Of a stretch of 64,000 nucleotides of DNA, positions 17,473-26,146 are shown one piece after another. This stretch comes from Flavobacteriaceae bacterium UBA6231 (GTDB taxonomy: Bacteria > Bacteroidota > Bacteroidia > Flavobacteriales > Flavobacteriaceae): assembly GCA_002441545.1 (NCBI GenBank), contig DJWL01000088.1:1-64000 (forward strand), written 5' to 3'. Below the pieces are notes generated by a model, which did not search any database, was not told the DNA's origin, and saw nothing but the letters and a program-made list of their open reading frames with translations. Both the position numbers and the translations under genes were made by a program. The number at the start of each line of letters is the position of its first letter. Within the stretch, counting starts at the first letter, position 1.

Positions 17473-18019
17473 TAGTTATCTTGAAAGTGCTTCTAAGCAA
17501 TTTAAGTATTACAAAAGTTTAGGTGATAAAACTTTTGAGCAATTGAATTTTGATGAATTACAAAAAGAATTAACTCAAGATTCTAACTCCATTTCAATCA
17601 TTGTTAAACATTTAGTAGGAAACATGCTTAGCAGATGGACTAACTTCTTAAATGAAGATGGTGAAAAACCATGGAGAGATCGTGATTTTGAATTCGTTGA
17701 TTCTTATACATCAAAAAGGGAACTGATTGATAATTGGAATACTGGTTGGGATTGTCTTTTCAATGCTTTAAATCAACTTACTATAGATAACTTAAACAAC
17801 ATTATTTACATTAGAAATGAAGGACATACTGTTACCGAAGCCATTAACAGACAATTATGCCATTATGCATACCATGTTGGTCAAATTGTTTTTTTAGGAA
17901 AACTTATAAAAGGAACTGATTGGAAATCATTGTCTATTCCTAAAGGAGACTCATCAAAATACAATCAAGATAAATTTGATAAAGAAAAAACACGAAAACA
18001 TTTTACTGATGATTTATAA
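17465..18019 (+). CDS. DinB-like DUF1572 protein
   Basis: A 184-residue cytosolic protein of the DUF1572 branch of the DinB/YfiT-like four-helix-bundle superfamily. The typical positions are a His in VKHLVGN (near residue 48) and a closing HYAYHVGQIV (near 140), which make up the metal-binding triad of this fold. The biochemical role is unknown; relatives in other phyla are thiol transferases. It is the third gene of the overlapping msrB unit, and a perfect palindromic terminator follows. Confidence 0.85.
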   Translation: MNNSYLESASKQFKYYKSLGDKTFEQLNFDELQKELTQDSNSISIIVKHLVGNMLSRWTNFLNEDGEKPWRDRDFEFVDSYTSKRELIDNWNTGWDCLFNALNQLTIDNLNNIIYIRNEGHTVTEAINRQLCHYAYHVGQIVFLGKLIKGTDWKSLSIPKGDSSKYNQDKFDKEKTRKHFTDDL

Positions 18020-18034
18020 TCATTCAAAAAAACT

Positions 18035-18070
18035 AAAAAGGGCTTTGTGAAATTTCACAAAGCCCTTTTT
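18035..18070. terminator. Bidirectional terminator, perfect palindrome
   Basis: AAAAAGGGCTTTGTGAAA and its exact reverse complement form an 18-pair stem with almost no loop between convergent genes. Confidence 0.88.
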
Positions 18071-18091
18071 GTTTAGCAACTTACATTCATA

Positions 18092-19021
18092 TTATTTTGC
18101 TGTCATTGCTTGTACTGTATAATATCCCATTTCTCGGGTTATCATTCCCTCATCATTAAAATAATGAACTAACATTACAGGAATATTTACTTTTTTACCA
18201 TCTGATTTTCTTTTTACTCTAAAATCCCACCAAGACTGCACAACTTTGGCTTTTCCTAATTCGTATTCTAAATAATCAGGATAGCCATTAACATCAATAC
18301 TTTCAATGTCCCAATCTTTTAGCATACTTAAAAAGCCCTCTTTTTCTTCTGCAACTGTATGGGTTTCACCAGGAGGCATATCTAAATTACTAAACCTAGC
18401 CTTTTCAGTAAAATAACTAAAGGCCTTGTCAACATCGCTATGCTCTAAAGCTGCAACCATTCTAAGTACTTTATTGATATACTCATGATGATTATATAAT
18501 TTACCATTGGTTCTTGGCACAAAACTCTCTCTTAAATTATCGAAAATAGTTCCATCATCATAAGTTATGGCCCTACTAATCTTATTGTCTTTATTTATAA
18601 GATATAATCTATGAACAGGCATATCAATCTTTACGCCAGTTTCTTCATGAACACCCCTAATATAGTCCCATGTTTGCACCCAAGTTCCGCTTTCATCATA
18701 TTCTAATGCATCGGGGTAAGCTTCTCCTTGCCTTGAAATACTTAAATAAGCAATATTTTTACTCCAAAAAATAGACTGATTAAGAAAATTCGTTTTGTCT
18801 GCTCCTTTAGCATCTGGGTTATTGTTCATTCCATTAATGGATCTAAAATCGTCTGAAAGATAACCAGCTACAGCTGTGGTATCTCCTTTAATAAATGCTT
18901 GCTGCATAGTTTCAACCGTAGTAATGGCTGGATGCTCTTTGTAAATAGTACCGTTTTTTTTCTTTTGAGAATACATGATGATAGAAAACATCATCATGGC
19001 AATAATGACATGGTTTTTCAT
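18092..19021 (-). CDS. Exported protein with two NTF2/SnoaL-like domains
   Basis: A 309-residue protein with a signal peptide (hydrophobic run ending about ...IMYSQ at residue 18). Two halves each resemble an NTF2/SnoaL-like cone: residues 30-150 (TVETMQQAFIKGDTTAVAGYLSDDF) and 180-305 (NKVLRMVAALEHSDVDKAFSYFTEKARF). Such domains bind small ligands or act as isomerases; no catalytic residues can be assigned. It is a single-gene unit, with the ndh gene 96 bases upstream on the same strand. Function unknown. Confidence 0.75.
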   Translation of the reverse strand: MKNHVIIAMMMFSIIMYSQKKKNGTIYKEHPAITTVETMQQAFIKGDTTAVAGYLSDDFRSINGMNNNPDAKGADKTNFLNQSIFWSKNIAYLSISRQGEAYPDALEYDESGTWVQTWDYIRGVHEETGVKIDMPVHRLYLINKDNKISRAITYDDGTIFDNLRESFVPRTNGKLYNHHEYINKVLRMVAALEHSDVDKAFSYFTEKARFSNLDMPPGETHTVAEEKEGFLSMLKDWDIESIDVNGYPDYLEYELGKAKVVQSWWDFRVKRKSDGKKVNIPVMLVHYFNDEGMITREMGYYTVQAMTAK

Positions 19022-19117
19022 TTTAATTAAATTTTGGTTGGTTAATTTTTAAATATAATTAAAATAATTGAATTTCAATAAGTTATTACATAATTAATTC
19101 AAAACATAAAAAGAAGA

Positions 19118-20401
19118 CTAAGATCTTAATCTTTTCTTAAAAGGTCTAATAATCAATCTTGCCTCTCTATCAAAACGTATATAATTATAAACCCAGTTAA
19201 TAAATACAACGGCTCTATTTCTAAAACCAATTAAAAAAAACAAATGCACAAACATCCAAACATACCATGCAAAAACGCCTTGAAATTTAAAGTGTTTTAA
19301 ATCAACCACAGCTTTATTTCGACCTATAGTTGCCATGACTCCTTTATTCTTATACGAAAAAGGTATCATGGCTTTTTTTTCTAACAATCTTAATATATTG
19401 TCTCCTAACTGATGTCCTTGTTGAATAGCTGGTTGTGCCATCATTGGCAAACCTCTAGGGAATTCTTCATTTTCCATACAAGCTACGTCTCCAACGGCAA
19501 AAATATTGTTAAAACCTTTAACTTGATTGAATTCATTTACTAAAATTCGATTCCCTTTAGTAATATAATCAGATCCATCTATTCCTTTTATAATAGCTCC
19601 TTCTACTCCTGCTGCCCAAATAAATGTAGCTGTTTCAAAAGTTAAATCAGAATTTGTCGTAACTGTTTTTCCATCATAATTGGTAACCCTCACATTTTTC
19701 CAAACATTTACACCTAATTTTTCTAAAAAATCTTCAGCTTTTTTTGATGCATTTTCACTCATTTCTTTAAGAACCCTATCGCTTGACTGAATCAAATTAA
19801 TTTGAACCGAGCGTGTATCTAAATCCGGATAATCTTTAGGCAAAATACCCTTTTTTATCTCTGCTAAAGCACCTGCTAATTCAACACCTGTTGGACCTGC
19901 ACCTACAATAACAAAATTCATCAAAGCATTTCTTTCATTCAAATCAGATGTCAATAAGGCATCTTCAAAATTCTCAAGAATTAAGCTTCTTAAATTAAGA
20001 GATTGAGGTATGGTTTTCATGGCCATACTGTTTTTTTCAATTTCAGAATTGCCAAAATAATTGGTTTGAGAACCCGAGGCAATTACTAAATAATCAAATT
20101 TTAAGGATCCAATATCTGTAATAACTTCATTTGTAGAAGGTTTTATCTCATCTACACTTGCCAGTCTAAAATGAAAGTTAGGAAAATCCTTAAGTATTTT
20201 TCTTATTGGATACGCTATAGAATCTGGTTCTAAACCTCCTGTAGATACTTGGTATAGTAAAGGTTGAAATGTATGATAGTTATTTTTGTCAAGTAAAACA
20301 ACTTGTACTTCCTGCTTTGATAATTTTTTTGCCAAAGAAATTCCTGCAAAACCACCACCAATTATAACAATTCTGGGAAAACTAGTTCTAGGTATGTTCA
20401 T
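19118..20401 (-). CDS. ndh: Type II NADH:quinone oxidoreductase (NDH-2)
   Basis: A 427-residue flavoprotein that passes electrons from NADH to the quinone pool without pumping protons. It shows the FAD-binding GGGFAGISLA at the N-terminus, a second Rossmann motif VIVGAGPTGVELAG around residue 165, and FAVGDVA near 290. The C-terminal part (VWMFVHLFFLIGF, then amphipathic segments) anchors it to the inner membrane, as in plant/yeast-type NDH-2. I start at the ATG at 20401 (MNIPRTSFP); a frame 13 codons longer exists but adds an unusual leucine/cysteine stretch. It is divergent from lpdA. Confidence 0.88.
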   Translation of the reverse strand: MNIPRTSFPRIVIIGGGFAGISLAKKLSKQEVQVVLLDKNNYHTFQPLLYQVSTGGLEPDSIAYPIRKILKDFPNFHFRLASVDEIKPSTNEVITDIGSLKFDYLVIASGSQTNYFGNSEIEKNSMAMKTIPQSLNLRSLILENFEDALLTSDLNERNALMNFVIVGAGPTGVELAGALAEIKKGILPKDYPDLDTRSVQINLIQSSDRVLKEMSENASKKAEDFLEKLGVNVWKNVRVTNYDGKTVTTNSDLTFETATFIWAAGVEGAIIKGIDGSDYITKGNRILVNEFNQVKGFNNIFAVGDVACMENEEFPRGLPMMAQPAIQQGHQLGDNILRLLEKKAMIPFSYKNKGVMATIGRNKAVVDLKHFKFQGVFAWYVWMFVHLFFLIGFRNRAVVFINWVYNYIRFDREARLIIRPFKKRLRS

Positions 20402-20516
20402 ATTTAAATTCTTGCACAGTAAAGGTAACAAAAGATTCAAATTTATAGGCTCTAAATTCTTTATTCAAATTAGGTTTCGTAAATTCGTGCCTTGATTTAA
20501 TGATTAAATAATTCTC

Positions 20517-21893
20517 ATGAGTAAATACGATATTATTGTTCTTGGAAGTGGTCCTGGTGGTTATGTTACAGCTATTAGAGCATCACAATTAGGTTTTAAA
20601 ACAGCAATTGTTGAAAAAGAAAATCTTGGTGGAGTTTGTTTAAATTGGGGTTGTATTCCAACAAAAGCATTATTAAAATCTGCCCAAGTTTTTGAATATT
20701 TGAAACATGCTGGCGATTATGGCTTATCTGTTAAAGATTATGATAAAGACTTTGAAGCCGTAGTAAAACGTAGTCGTGGTGTTGCAGATGGCATGAGTAA
20801 AGGCGTTCAGTTTTTAATGAAAAAGAACAAAATTGATGTTATTGAAGGATTTGGAAAACTAAAACCTGGTAAAAAGATTGATGTTAATGGAACTGAATAT
20901 AGTGCAGACCACATTATAGTTGCAACAGGAGCACGCTCTAGACAATTACCTAATTTACCACAAGATGGTAAAAAAGTAATTGGTTACAGAGAAGCGATGA
21001 CACTACCAGAGCAACCAAAGAAAATGATTGTAGTGGGTTCTGGAGCTATTGGTGTTGAGTTTGCTTATTTTTATAACTCAATGGGAACAGATGTTACTAT
21101 AGTTGAATTTTTACCGAATGTGGTTCCTGTTGAAGATGAAGATGTTTCTAAACAATTAGAGCGTTCTTTCAAAAAGATTGGTATTAAAATCATGACATCT
21201 TCAGAAGTTACTAAAGTTGATACTTCTGGAGCCGGTGTAAAAGCTACTATAAAAACAAGTAAAGGAGAAGAAGTTCTTGAAGCCGACATTATTTTAAGTG
21301 CTGTTGGCATTAAAACAAATATTGAAAATATTGGTTTAGAGGATGTTGGTATTGCTGTTGATAGAGATAAAATACTGGTAAACAAATTCTATCAAACAAA
21401 CATTCCTGGTTATTATGCTATTGGAGATGTAACTCCTGGACAAGCATTGGCTCACGTAGCTTCTGCAGAAGGGATTTTATGTGTTGAAAAAATTGCCGGA
21501 CAACATGTTGAAGCTTTAGATTATGGAAATATTCCTGGTTGCACCTACTGTTCTCCAGAAATTGCTAGCGTAGGTTTAACTGAAAAACAAGCCAAAGAAA
21601 AAGGATTCGAAATTAAAGTTGGTAAATTTCCATTTTCAGCATCTGGAAAAGCAAAAGCTGCTGGAGCAAGTGATGGATTTGTAAAAGTTATTTTTGATGC
21701 CAAATATGGTGAATGGTTAGGCTGCCATATGATTGGTGCCGGTGTAACCGATATGATTGCCGAAGCTGTTTTAGGAAGAAAATTAGAAACTACAGGTCAT
21801 GAAGTTTTAAAAACGGTACATCCTCACCCAACAATGAGTGAAGCCGTTATGGAAGCAGTTGCAGATGCTTATGGAGAAGTCATTCATCTTTAA
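20517..21893 (+). CDS. lpdA: Dihydrolipoyl dehydrogenase (E3)
   Basis: A 458-residue FAD enzyme that reoxidises dihydrolipoamide in the pyruvate, 2-oxoglutarate and branched-chain dehydrogenase complexes and in glycine cleavage. The redox-active disulfide is Cys41/Cys46 in GGVCLNWGC; FAD is bound by GSGPGGY; NAD by VVGSGAIGVEFA; the catalytic dyad is His437/Glu442 in HPHPTMSE near the C-terminus. No dehydrogenase E1/E2 genes are beside it, so it stands alone and can serve several complexes. An interspersed inverted repeat and then a terminator follow. Confidence 0.95.
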   Translation: MSKYDIIVLGSGPGGYVTAIRASQLGFKTAIVEKENLGGVCLNWGCIPTKALLKSAQVFEYLKHAGDYGLSVKDYDKDFEAVVKRSRGVADGMSKGVQFLMKKNKIDVIEGFGKLKPGKKIDVNGTEYSADHIIVATGARSRQLPNLPQDGKKVIGYREAMTLPEQPKKMIVVGSGAIGVEFAYFYNSMGTDVTIVEFLPNVVPVEDEDVSKQLERSFKKIGIKIMTSSEVTKVDTSGAGVKATIKTSKGEEVLEADIILSAVGIKTNIENIGLEDVGIAVDRDKILVNKFYQTNIPGYYAIGDVTPGQALAHVASAEGILCVEKIAGQHVEALDYGNIPGCTYCSPEIASVGLTEKQAKEKGFEIKVGKFPFSASGKAKAAGASDGFVKVIFDAKYGEWLGCHMIGAGVTDMIAEAVLGRKLETTGHEVLKTVHPHPTMSEAVMEAVADAYGEVIHL

Positions 21894-21980
21894 GACAACT
21901 TAGATTATTTAGACTTAATTAACATGAGTTCGATATAATTAAGAGTGTATTTAATTGTAAATAAGTTACTTATGTTTTTA

Positions 21981-22054
21981 TGTCAGGTTGAGCGCAGTCG
22001 AAACCTATATAAGTTATCGATTTTAACAACCTTTCGACTGCGCTCAAGGTGACA
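21981..22054. repeat. Interspersed inverted repeat, family A copy 1
   Basis: TGTCAGGTTGAGCGCAGTCG at the left end and its near-exact reverse complement at the right (23 positions, two mismatches: TTTCGACTGCGCTCAAGGTGACA) enclose about 28 bases. A degenerate second copy lies at 25051-25174. Elements with this core are common between genes in flavobacteria; they carry no gene and could form a hairpin. Confidence 0.75.
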
Positions 22055-22133
22055 GCCTCCATTAATAGTGGGGTTTATCCTTTAATATAGAATTGTTTTT
22101 AAATCGAACTCACGTTAATTAGATTATTAGATA

Positions 22134-22166
22134 CAAAAAAGTTCCTGAGATTTCAGGAACTTTTTA
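22134..22166. terminator. Hairpin terminator between lpdA and aroQ
   Basis: AAAAAAGTTCCTGA, short loop, TCAGGAACTTTTT: a 13-pair stem with T-runs on both strands between convergent genes. Confidence 0.8.
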
Positions 22167-22231
22167 TTTTGTTGGATATATGATTGTATAATTGTCTAAC
22201 CTTCTAAAAATCTAACCTTCTAAGTGGTCTA

Positions 22232-22648
22232 TCATAAAAAACTCTGAATGGCCAATTCGTAGCTTTGCAACCCAAAACCAAGAATCACGCCTTTCGCATT
22301 GGGTGAGATATAGGATTGATGTCTAAATTCTTCTCTACCAAAAGTATTTGAAATATGAACTTCAACCACAGGTGTTTCAATCCCTTTTATGGCATCACCA
22401 ATACCAATGGATGTATGCGTATATGCACCAGCATTTAAAATAATGCCGTCATAACTAAACCCTACTTCATGCAATTTATTAATAAGTTCGCCTTCAATGT
22501 TCGATTGATAATAATCCAATTGAACTTTTGGATATTTAGGCTTAATCTCGCTTAAAAATTCAGTAAACGTAAGACTGCCATAAATAGAAGGCTCACGCTT
22601 ACCTAATAAATTTAAATTTGGTCCGTTAATTATGATTAGTTTTTTCAT
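22232..22648 (-). CDS. aroQ: Type II 3-dehydroquinate dehydratase
   Basis: A 138-residue enzyme of the shikimate pathway that converts 3-dehydroquinate to 3-dehydroshikimate. Diagnostic motifs: NGPNLNLLGKREPSIYG at the N-terminus with the catalytic Tyr near residue 22, NAGAYTHTS around residue 75 and VEVHISN around 98 with the conserved His; the conserved Arg follows in FGREEFR. The length is slightly below the usual 140-150. It is a single gene behind the terminator of the outer-membrane protein cluster. Confidence 0.95.
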   Translation of the reverse strand: MKKLIIINGPNLNLLGKREPSIYGSLTFTEFLSEIKPKYPKVQLDYYQSNIEGELINKLHEVGFSYDGIILNAGAYTHTSIGIGDAIKGIETPVVEVHISNTFGREEFRHQSYISPNAKGVILGFGLQSYELAIQSFL

Positions 22649-22672
22649 GAAGTAAATGTATTAAAAAAGCAT

Positions 22673-22703
22673 AAAAAAACCGAAGCTAATACTTCGGTTT
22701 TCT
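22673..22703 (-). terminator. Terminator of the first beta-barrel gene
   Basis: On the minus strand AAAACCGAAGT, loop, GCTTCGGTTTT followed by T-run. The stem core (AAACCGAAG) is shared with the terminator at 23441-23471. Confidence 0.78.
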
Positions 22704-22763
22704 TCATTTCAGTTTTTTTTACAATTTAAAAATTCCACCAATATTAAATGAACTTCTTGAATT

Positions 22764-23318
22764 TCAAACATCATAAGGCAAAGTATTGTTTTTATCAATA
22801 TTTATTATCCCTCCAAATCCTTGATAATCAATGCAAAGTTGAAAATCAGGATTAATATCAAACTTATATCCTATACCTAAAGCAAGACCTATGTCTGTAC
22901 TTGCTATATAATCTTTTATATCAATCGATTGTCCTCCGTCTAAATCTGTTTCTGCACTCAATAAAAAAGCAACTGCAGGTCCAAAATTTAAAAACCAATT
23001 TCTGTTTTTACCAAAATGCCAATTTGCATTTATTGGAATGGTTAAATAATTTAATTTATCAACATTATCAAAGCTATCTTTAGATCCCATTGAATCATAT
23101 AATAAACCCGAGCGCAAGCTCCAGAGGTCGCTAAAATAATATTCGCCTATTACTCCACCAGAAAATGAGGTTCTTAAATCATAATTTGCATCTGATGATG
23201 AGTAAGTTGAAAAATTCACACCTATTTGAGGTGCCAATGTAAATTCTCCAGCGTTAGATTGTGCATTTGTTAATGATAAGCATAATATTGTAAACGCAGC
23301 CAATAATAATTTTTTCAT
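22764..23318 (-). CDS. Small outer-membrane beta-barrel protein, interrupted by an in-frame TGA
   Basis: A 184-residue frame with signal peptide (...LTNAQ) and alternating beta strands typical of the porin-family outer membrane beta-barrel (OmpW/OprF-like, PF13568). The frame stops at TGA (22764-22766), but translation of the same frame continues for 14 codons as NSRSSFNIGGIFKL and a TAA at 22719-22721. That piece looks like the missing last membrane strand with a hydrophobic C-terminal end. The intact gene was therefore about 199 residues (22719-23318). A CGA-to-TGA change is the simplest cause. The truncated product lacks its closing strand and is probably non-functional, unless TGA is read through or the base is an error. 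Confidence 0.75.
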   Translation of the reverse strand: MKKLLLAAFTILCLSLTNAQSNAGEFTLAPQIGVNFSTYSSSDANYDLRTSFSGGVIGEYYFSDLWSLRSGLLYDSMGSKDSFDNVDKLNYLTIPINANWHFGKNRNWFLNFGPAVAFLLSAETDLDGGQSIDIKDYIASTDIGLALGIGYKFDINPDFQLCIDYQGFGGIINIDKNNTLPYDV

Positions 23319-23440
23319 AAAAAAGGTTAGTTTAATTGTTTTTTAAAATCACTAACAAGTAAGCTGAAGGGATATACAATAATAAGAAAAATCTTATATA
23401 TGGTTAAGTGTATTCTTACTTTTTTACTAATTTATTATAA

Positions 23441-23471
23441 CAAAAAAACCGAAGTTATCACACTTCGGTTT
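23441..23471 (-). terminator. Terminator of the second beta-barrel gene
   Basis: On the minus strand AAACCGAAGTG, short loop, ACTTCGGTTTTTTT. Same stem core as at 22673-22703. Confidence 0.78.
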
Positions 23472-23496
23472 ACTAAATTATTTATTTTATTTTTCT

Positions 23497-24048
23497 TTAG
23501 AAATGCAATGCAAATCCAATACGTACTTCAAAAATACCTTCATCAGTAAAATCTTCATTCAAAGACATACTATATCGTAACCCAGGTTCAATACTTACAT
23601 TTTCACCTAAAAAGATAGCATAGCCCCCTTGTAAGCCTAACCATAATGGATTTTCATCAAAATCTTTTATACTCGCCCCATTAACATCAACTTGAACAGG
23701 TATTTGACTAATAATGTAGTATTTAGCACCTAATTTATAAGAGAATACAGATTCTCCATCATAATCAGTATAACCAAGTCCAGCTTTAATAGCTAAGTCA
23801 TCCATTACAAAATAACCGCCTTCAGCACCTAAAGACCAAATAGTTGTTCCGTCAACAGACACTAATCCAAAACCTGTATTTGCCGTGTGCTGCATAAGCC
23901 CTACTTCCCCACCACCAGCAGAGAAACCTGTGTTCGCTTCTATTAACCATTTCCCTTTAGAAGTCTGTCCATTAGCTGCTAGTTCTTGAGCATTAATACT
24001 AGCGATTGCGAAAATCGCAAAAATTGATAATAAAATTAATTTTTTCAT
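23497..24048 (-). CDS. Outer-membrane beta-barrel protein
   Basis: A 183-residue protein with signal peptide (ending ...SINAQ near residue 20). The mature chain alternates hydrophobic and polar residues in short strands rich in Gly/Tyr (WSLGAEGGYFV, KAGLGYTDYD) and ends FEVRIGFALHF, with the C-terminal phenylalanine expected of a substrate for the BAM assembly machinery. It is an 8-strand-type barrel of unknown cargo. It is the middle of three separately terminated barrel genes on this strand, so each is probably its own transcription unit. Confidence 0.82.
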   Translation of the reverse strand: MKKLILLSIFAIFAIASINAQELAANGQTSKGKWLIEANTGFSAGGGEVGLMQHTANTGFGLVSVDGTTIWSLGAEGGYFVMDDLAIKAGLGYTDYDGESVFSYKLGAKYYIISQIPVQVDVNGASIKDFDENPLWLGLQGGYAIFLGENVSIEPGLRYSMSLNEDFTDEGIFEVRIGFALHF

Positions 24049-24134
24049 AAAAAATTTGGTTTAATTGTTAGTCAAATTTAATACGGGAATTCTTATAAAA
24101 AAAATTTTTTTTACAAAAATTTTGAGTAAACCTT

Positions 24135-24166
24135 ACAAAAAAAGGAGCTTGATTAAGCTCCTTTTT
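24135..24166 (-). terminator. Terminator of the third beta-barrel gene
   Basis: AAAAAGGAGCTTGATTAAGCTCCTTTTT: a 12-pair stem with T-run on the minus strand, just after the stop of the 24188-24730 gene. Confidence 0.82.
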
Positions 24167-24187
24167 AATCTATTAAACAAAATTATT

Positions 24188-24730
24188 TTAGAAAAAATAA
24201 CCGACAGAAAGTTGTATTACGTTATTTTTAAGATCACCTTCGCCATCTACAATATTGCCTAATCCAAAATTGTAACGAACAGCAAAGTTTAGTCCTGTTT
24301 CCATTTGGTAAGATACCCCGACCGCACCACTGAAATCTGTACTTTTTAAAAAGTCTTTAACATCTTCTCCATCATCTTTTGCAGATAATAAGAACCCAAT
24401 TTGTGGGCCAGCTTCAATACTAAATCCATCTGCAACCATAACTTTCGCTAAAACAGGAATGTTAAGATAATCTAATTTCAAATCACCTCCATCATAAGAA
24501 GCTCCTTGAGCTGAATATACTAACTCAGGCTGAACTGAAAATTTTTCGGACACACCGATGTTTAAGACACCTCCAACATGAAATGAAGTTAACCCATCAA
24601 GACCATCAGAGTCATCACCGCCTAAACTAGCAAAGTTAACACCTGCTTTAACTCCGAATTTCATCTCTTGAGCATTTACATTACACATCGCGAATACTGC
24701 AATTGCAGCGCATAATAATAATTTTTTCAT
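24188..24730 (-). CDS. Porin-family outer-membrane beta-barrel protein
   Basis: A 180-residue protein with signal peptide (...CNVNAQ at residue 21) and a barrel of the same family as the 22764-23318 gene. The two share the order KAGVNFAS/IGVNFST, VLNIGVSEKFSVQPELVYSAQ against the matching region, LDYLNIPV and IEAGPQIGFLLSA against NFGPAVAFLLSA. It ends QLSVGYFF with a C-terminal Phe. The two are paralogues from a local duplication, with an unrelated or more diverged barrel between. Cargo or function unknown. Confidence 0.85.
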   Translation of the reverse strand: MKKLLLCAAIAVFAMCNVNAQEMKFGVKAGVNFASLGGDDSDGLDGLTSFHVGGVLNIGVSEKFSVQPELVYSAQGASYDGGDLKLDYLNIPVLAKVMVADGFSIEAGPQIGFLLSAKDDGEDVKDFLKSTDFSGAVGVSYQMETGLNFAVRYNFGLGNIVDGEGDLKNNVIQLSVGYFF

Positions 24731-24892
24731 AATTTTAAGGTTTAGTTAGTCAATTAATCATTAATAAATTAACAATATTTTTTTGATATTCACAAATATA
24801 TTTGAATTTGTCATTTATTTTACAATTTTAAGAAATACTTGTTTTTACTATCAAAAATTATTACTAACATTAAATAGTAAGTTTTATAGAAT

Positions 24893-24925
24893 GTAAAAAA
24901 AGGAAGCAAATTGCTTCCTTTTTTA
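24893..24925 (-). terminator. Hairpin terminator without an adjacent gene end
   Basis: AAAAAAAGGAAGCAA and TTGCTTCCTTTTTT pair perfectly. It lies upstream of the third barrel gene and more than 300 bases after the nearest gene end on this strand (25238), so it may stop transcripts coming through the repeat or may mark a lost gene. Confidence 0.6.
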
Positions 24926-25050
24926 GAAAATTTTAAACCTGATTTAAAAGAAAAACGAAAAGCAGTCAAAATCGAAATAAAAATGCCAAATGTTTGGTTT
25001 TAAAAATTATTTTTTTGAATGTCCGCAATTTGTCATAATTAGCTTTTCCA

Positions 25051-25174
25051 TGTCAGGTCGAGCGCAGTCGAGACCTCATTATGAATTTATTAACTTTGAT
25101 AACCTCTCGTTAAGCTACACTTACTACCTTCGTTTCAAAATATATTTTGCAACTCGGCAATGCTCGTGGTGACA
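25051..25174. repeat. Interspersed inverted repeat, family A copy 2 (degenerate)
   Basis: The left arm TGTCAGGTCGAGCGCAGTCG matches copy 1 at 21981 with one difference; the right arm (CTCGGCAATGCTCGTGGTGACA region, ending 25174) is decayed, and the interior is about 80 bases instead of 28. Confidence 0.6.
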
Positions 25175-25237
25175 ATCATTTCTGATTTTTTACGGACAAT
25201 CAATTATTTTTTATCTAATTATTTATATGAGAATTAT

Positions 25238-26116
25238 TTAATTTTCTTTTAAAATATCTATTTGAGTTGTTTCTCCTGTTTTTAAATTCGATAATGCTTT
25301 AATAGTATTGTTACCATCCTGAAGTTCAACTACTATTGTGTTTGGAGCTATTGAACCTTCATTAAGAGCTTTAATAACTATTGATGTTTTTTTCTCTTTT
25401 AAATTTAAAATCAAAATCTTTTTTTCAGACTTAGCCTCAAAATTCATTAATAATGGTTTATCATTTAAGGTTATTGAAATTTTGTCTTCATCTAATTTTC
25501 CGCCATCATAAACAATCAATTTCATATTACTAGCTTTTGAAAACACACTTAAAGTTTGATTTTTTCTTAATATGTTCATATTTAAAGAATCCATCATTTT
25601 CGATAAATTTATTTTCTGCTTTATACTATCATTAATTTTGTTTGAATTATTAATCTTTTTAGAAACCTTTTCAATTCTATTTTCAACTTTTTCTATTGAG
25701 TTCATAAAAAGTTGACCATTGATACATTGTGTGTTATCTGAAAATAATCCAACAAAATTAGCTTTAATGGTTTTAGTTTTTCCAAAGACAAAACCTTTTG
25801 AAGTGGTATTAATAAAACAAAAATCTTGCTGAGATACTGGTGATTTTGTATATACTATACCTGTTTCCCTAAAACTTAATTCTTTTTTTTCTTTGCTATA
25901 CTCGCCAAAAATATTTGAACGTGTTTCATGCTCACCTCCTAAATCTGTTACAGAATAGCCTTTAACAACACCGTTTTTTGGGGTTAATTCAATTTTATAA
26001 GAAATTGAAGTAGAATCATTTAATTTAATGACTCCTATAAATCCATAATTCTCCTGAGAAAAACTAAAACAACTGCTTATTAATAAAGCAGAAATAAAAA
26101 TATATTTTTTAATCAT
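25238..26116 (-). CDS. Exported protein of unknown function
   Basis: A 292-residue protein with a signal peptide (MIKKYIFISALLISSCFSF; a possible lipobox Cys is followed by Phe-Ser, so the anchoring type is unclear). Charged, lysine-rich middle region with helical stretches (about 130-180); no known domain recognised. I choose the ATG at 26116 over one 11 codons upstream because the signal peptide begins there and a TAnnTTTG box lies between the two. It is divergent from the TM2 gene with only 50 bases between the start codons. Confidence 0.7.
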   Translation of the reverse strand: MIKKYIFISALLISSCFSFSQENYGFIGVIKLNDSTSISYKIELTPKNGVVKGYSVTDLGGEHETRSNIFGEYSKEKKELSFRETGIVYTKSPVSQQDFCFINTTSKGFVFGKTKTIKANFVGLFSDNTQCINGQLFMNSIEKVENRIEKVSKKINNSNKINDSIKQKINLSKMMDSLNMNILRKNQTLSVFSKASNMKLIVYDGGKLDEDKISITLNDKPLLMNFEAKSEKKILILNLKEKKTSIVIKALNEGSIAPNTIVVELQDGNNTIKALSNLKTGETTQIDILKEN

Positions 26117-26146
26117 TTTGCTTTTTTTTTGTAAATTGGCAATAAA

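Larger units (their letters stand above)
21894..22231. other. 338-base intergenic region without a gene
   Basis: The stretch between lpdA and aroQ holds the family-A inverted repeat (21981-22054) and a hairpin terminator (22134-22166). I see no coding frame or RNA gene in the rest. Confidence 0.7.
24731..25237. other. 507-base intergenic region without a gene
   Basis: It contains a hairpin with T-runs (24893-24925) and the degenerate family-A repeat copy (25051-25174). Some reading frames end with Phe-rich peptides, but none is long or has a start with upstream signals. I see no gene. Confidence 0.65.

Noticed and set aside
24926..25020. Phe-rich ending frame that could be the tail of a lost fourth barrel gene
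   Set aside because: Upstream residues show no barrel-like strands, and the frame is short; only the unexplained hairpin at 24893-24925 hints at it.
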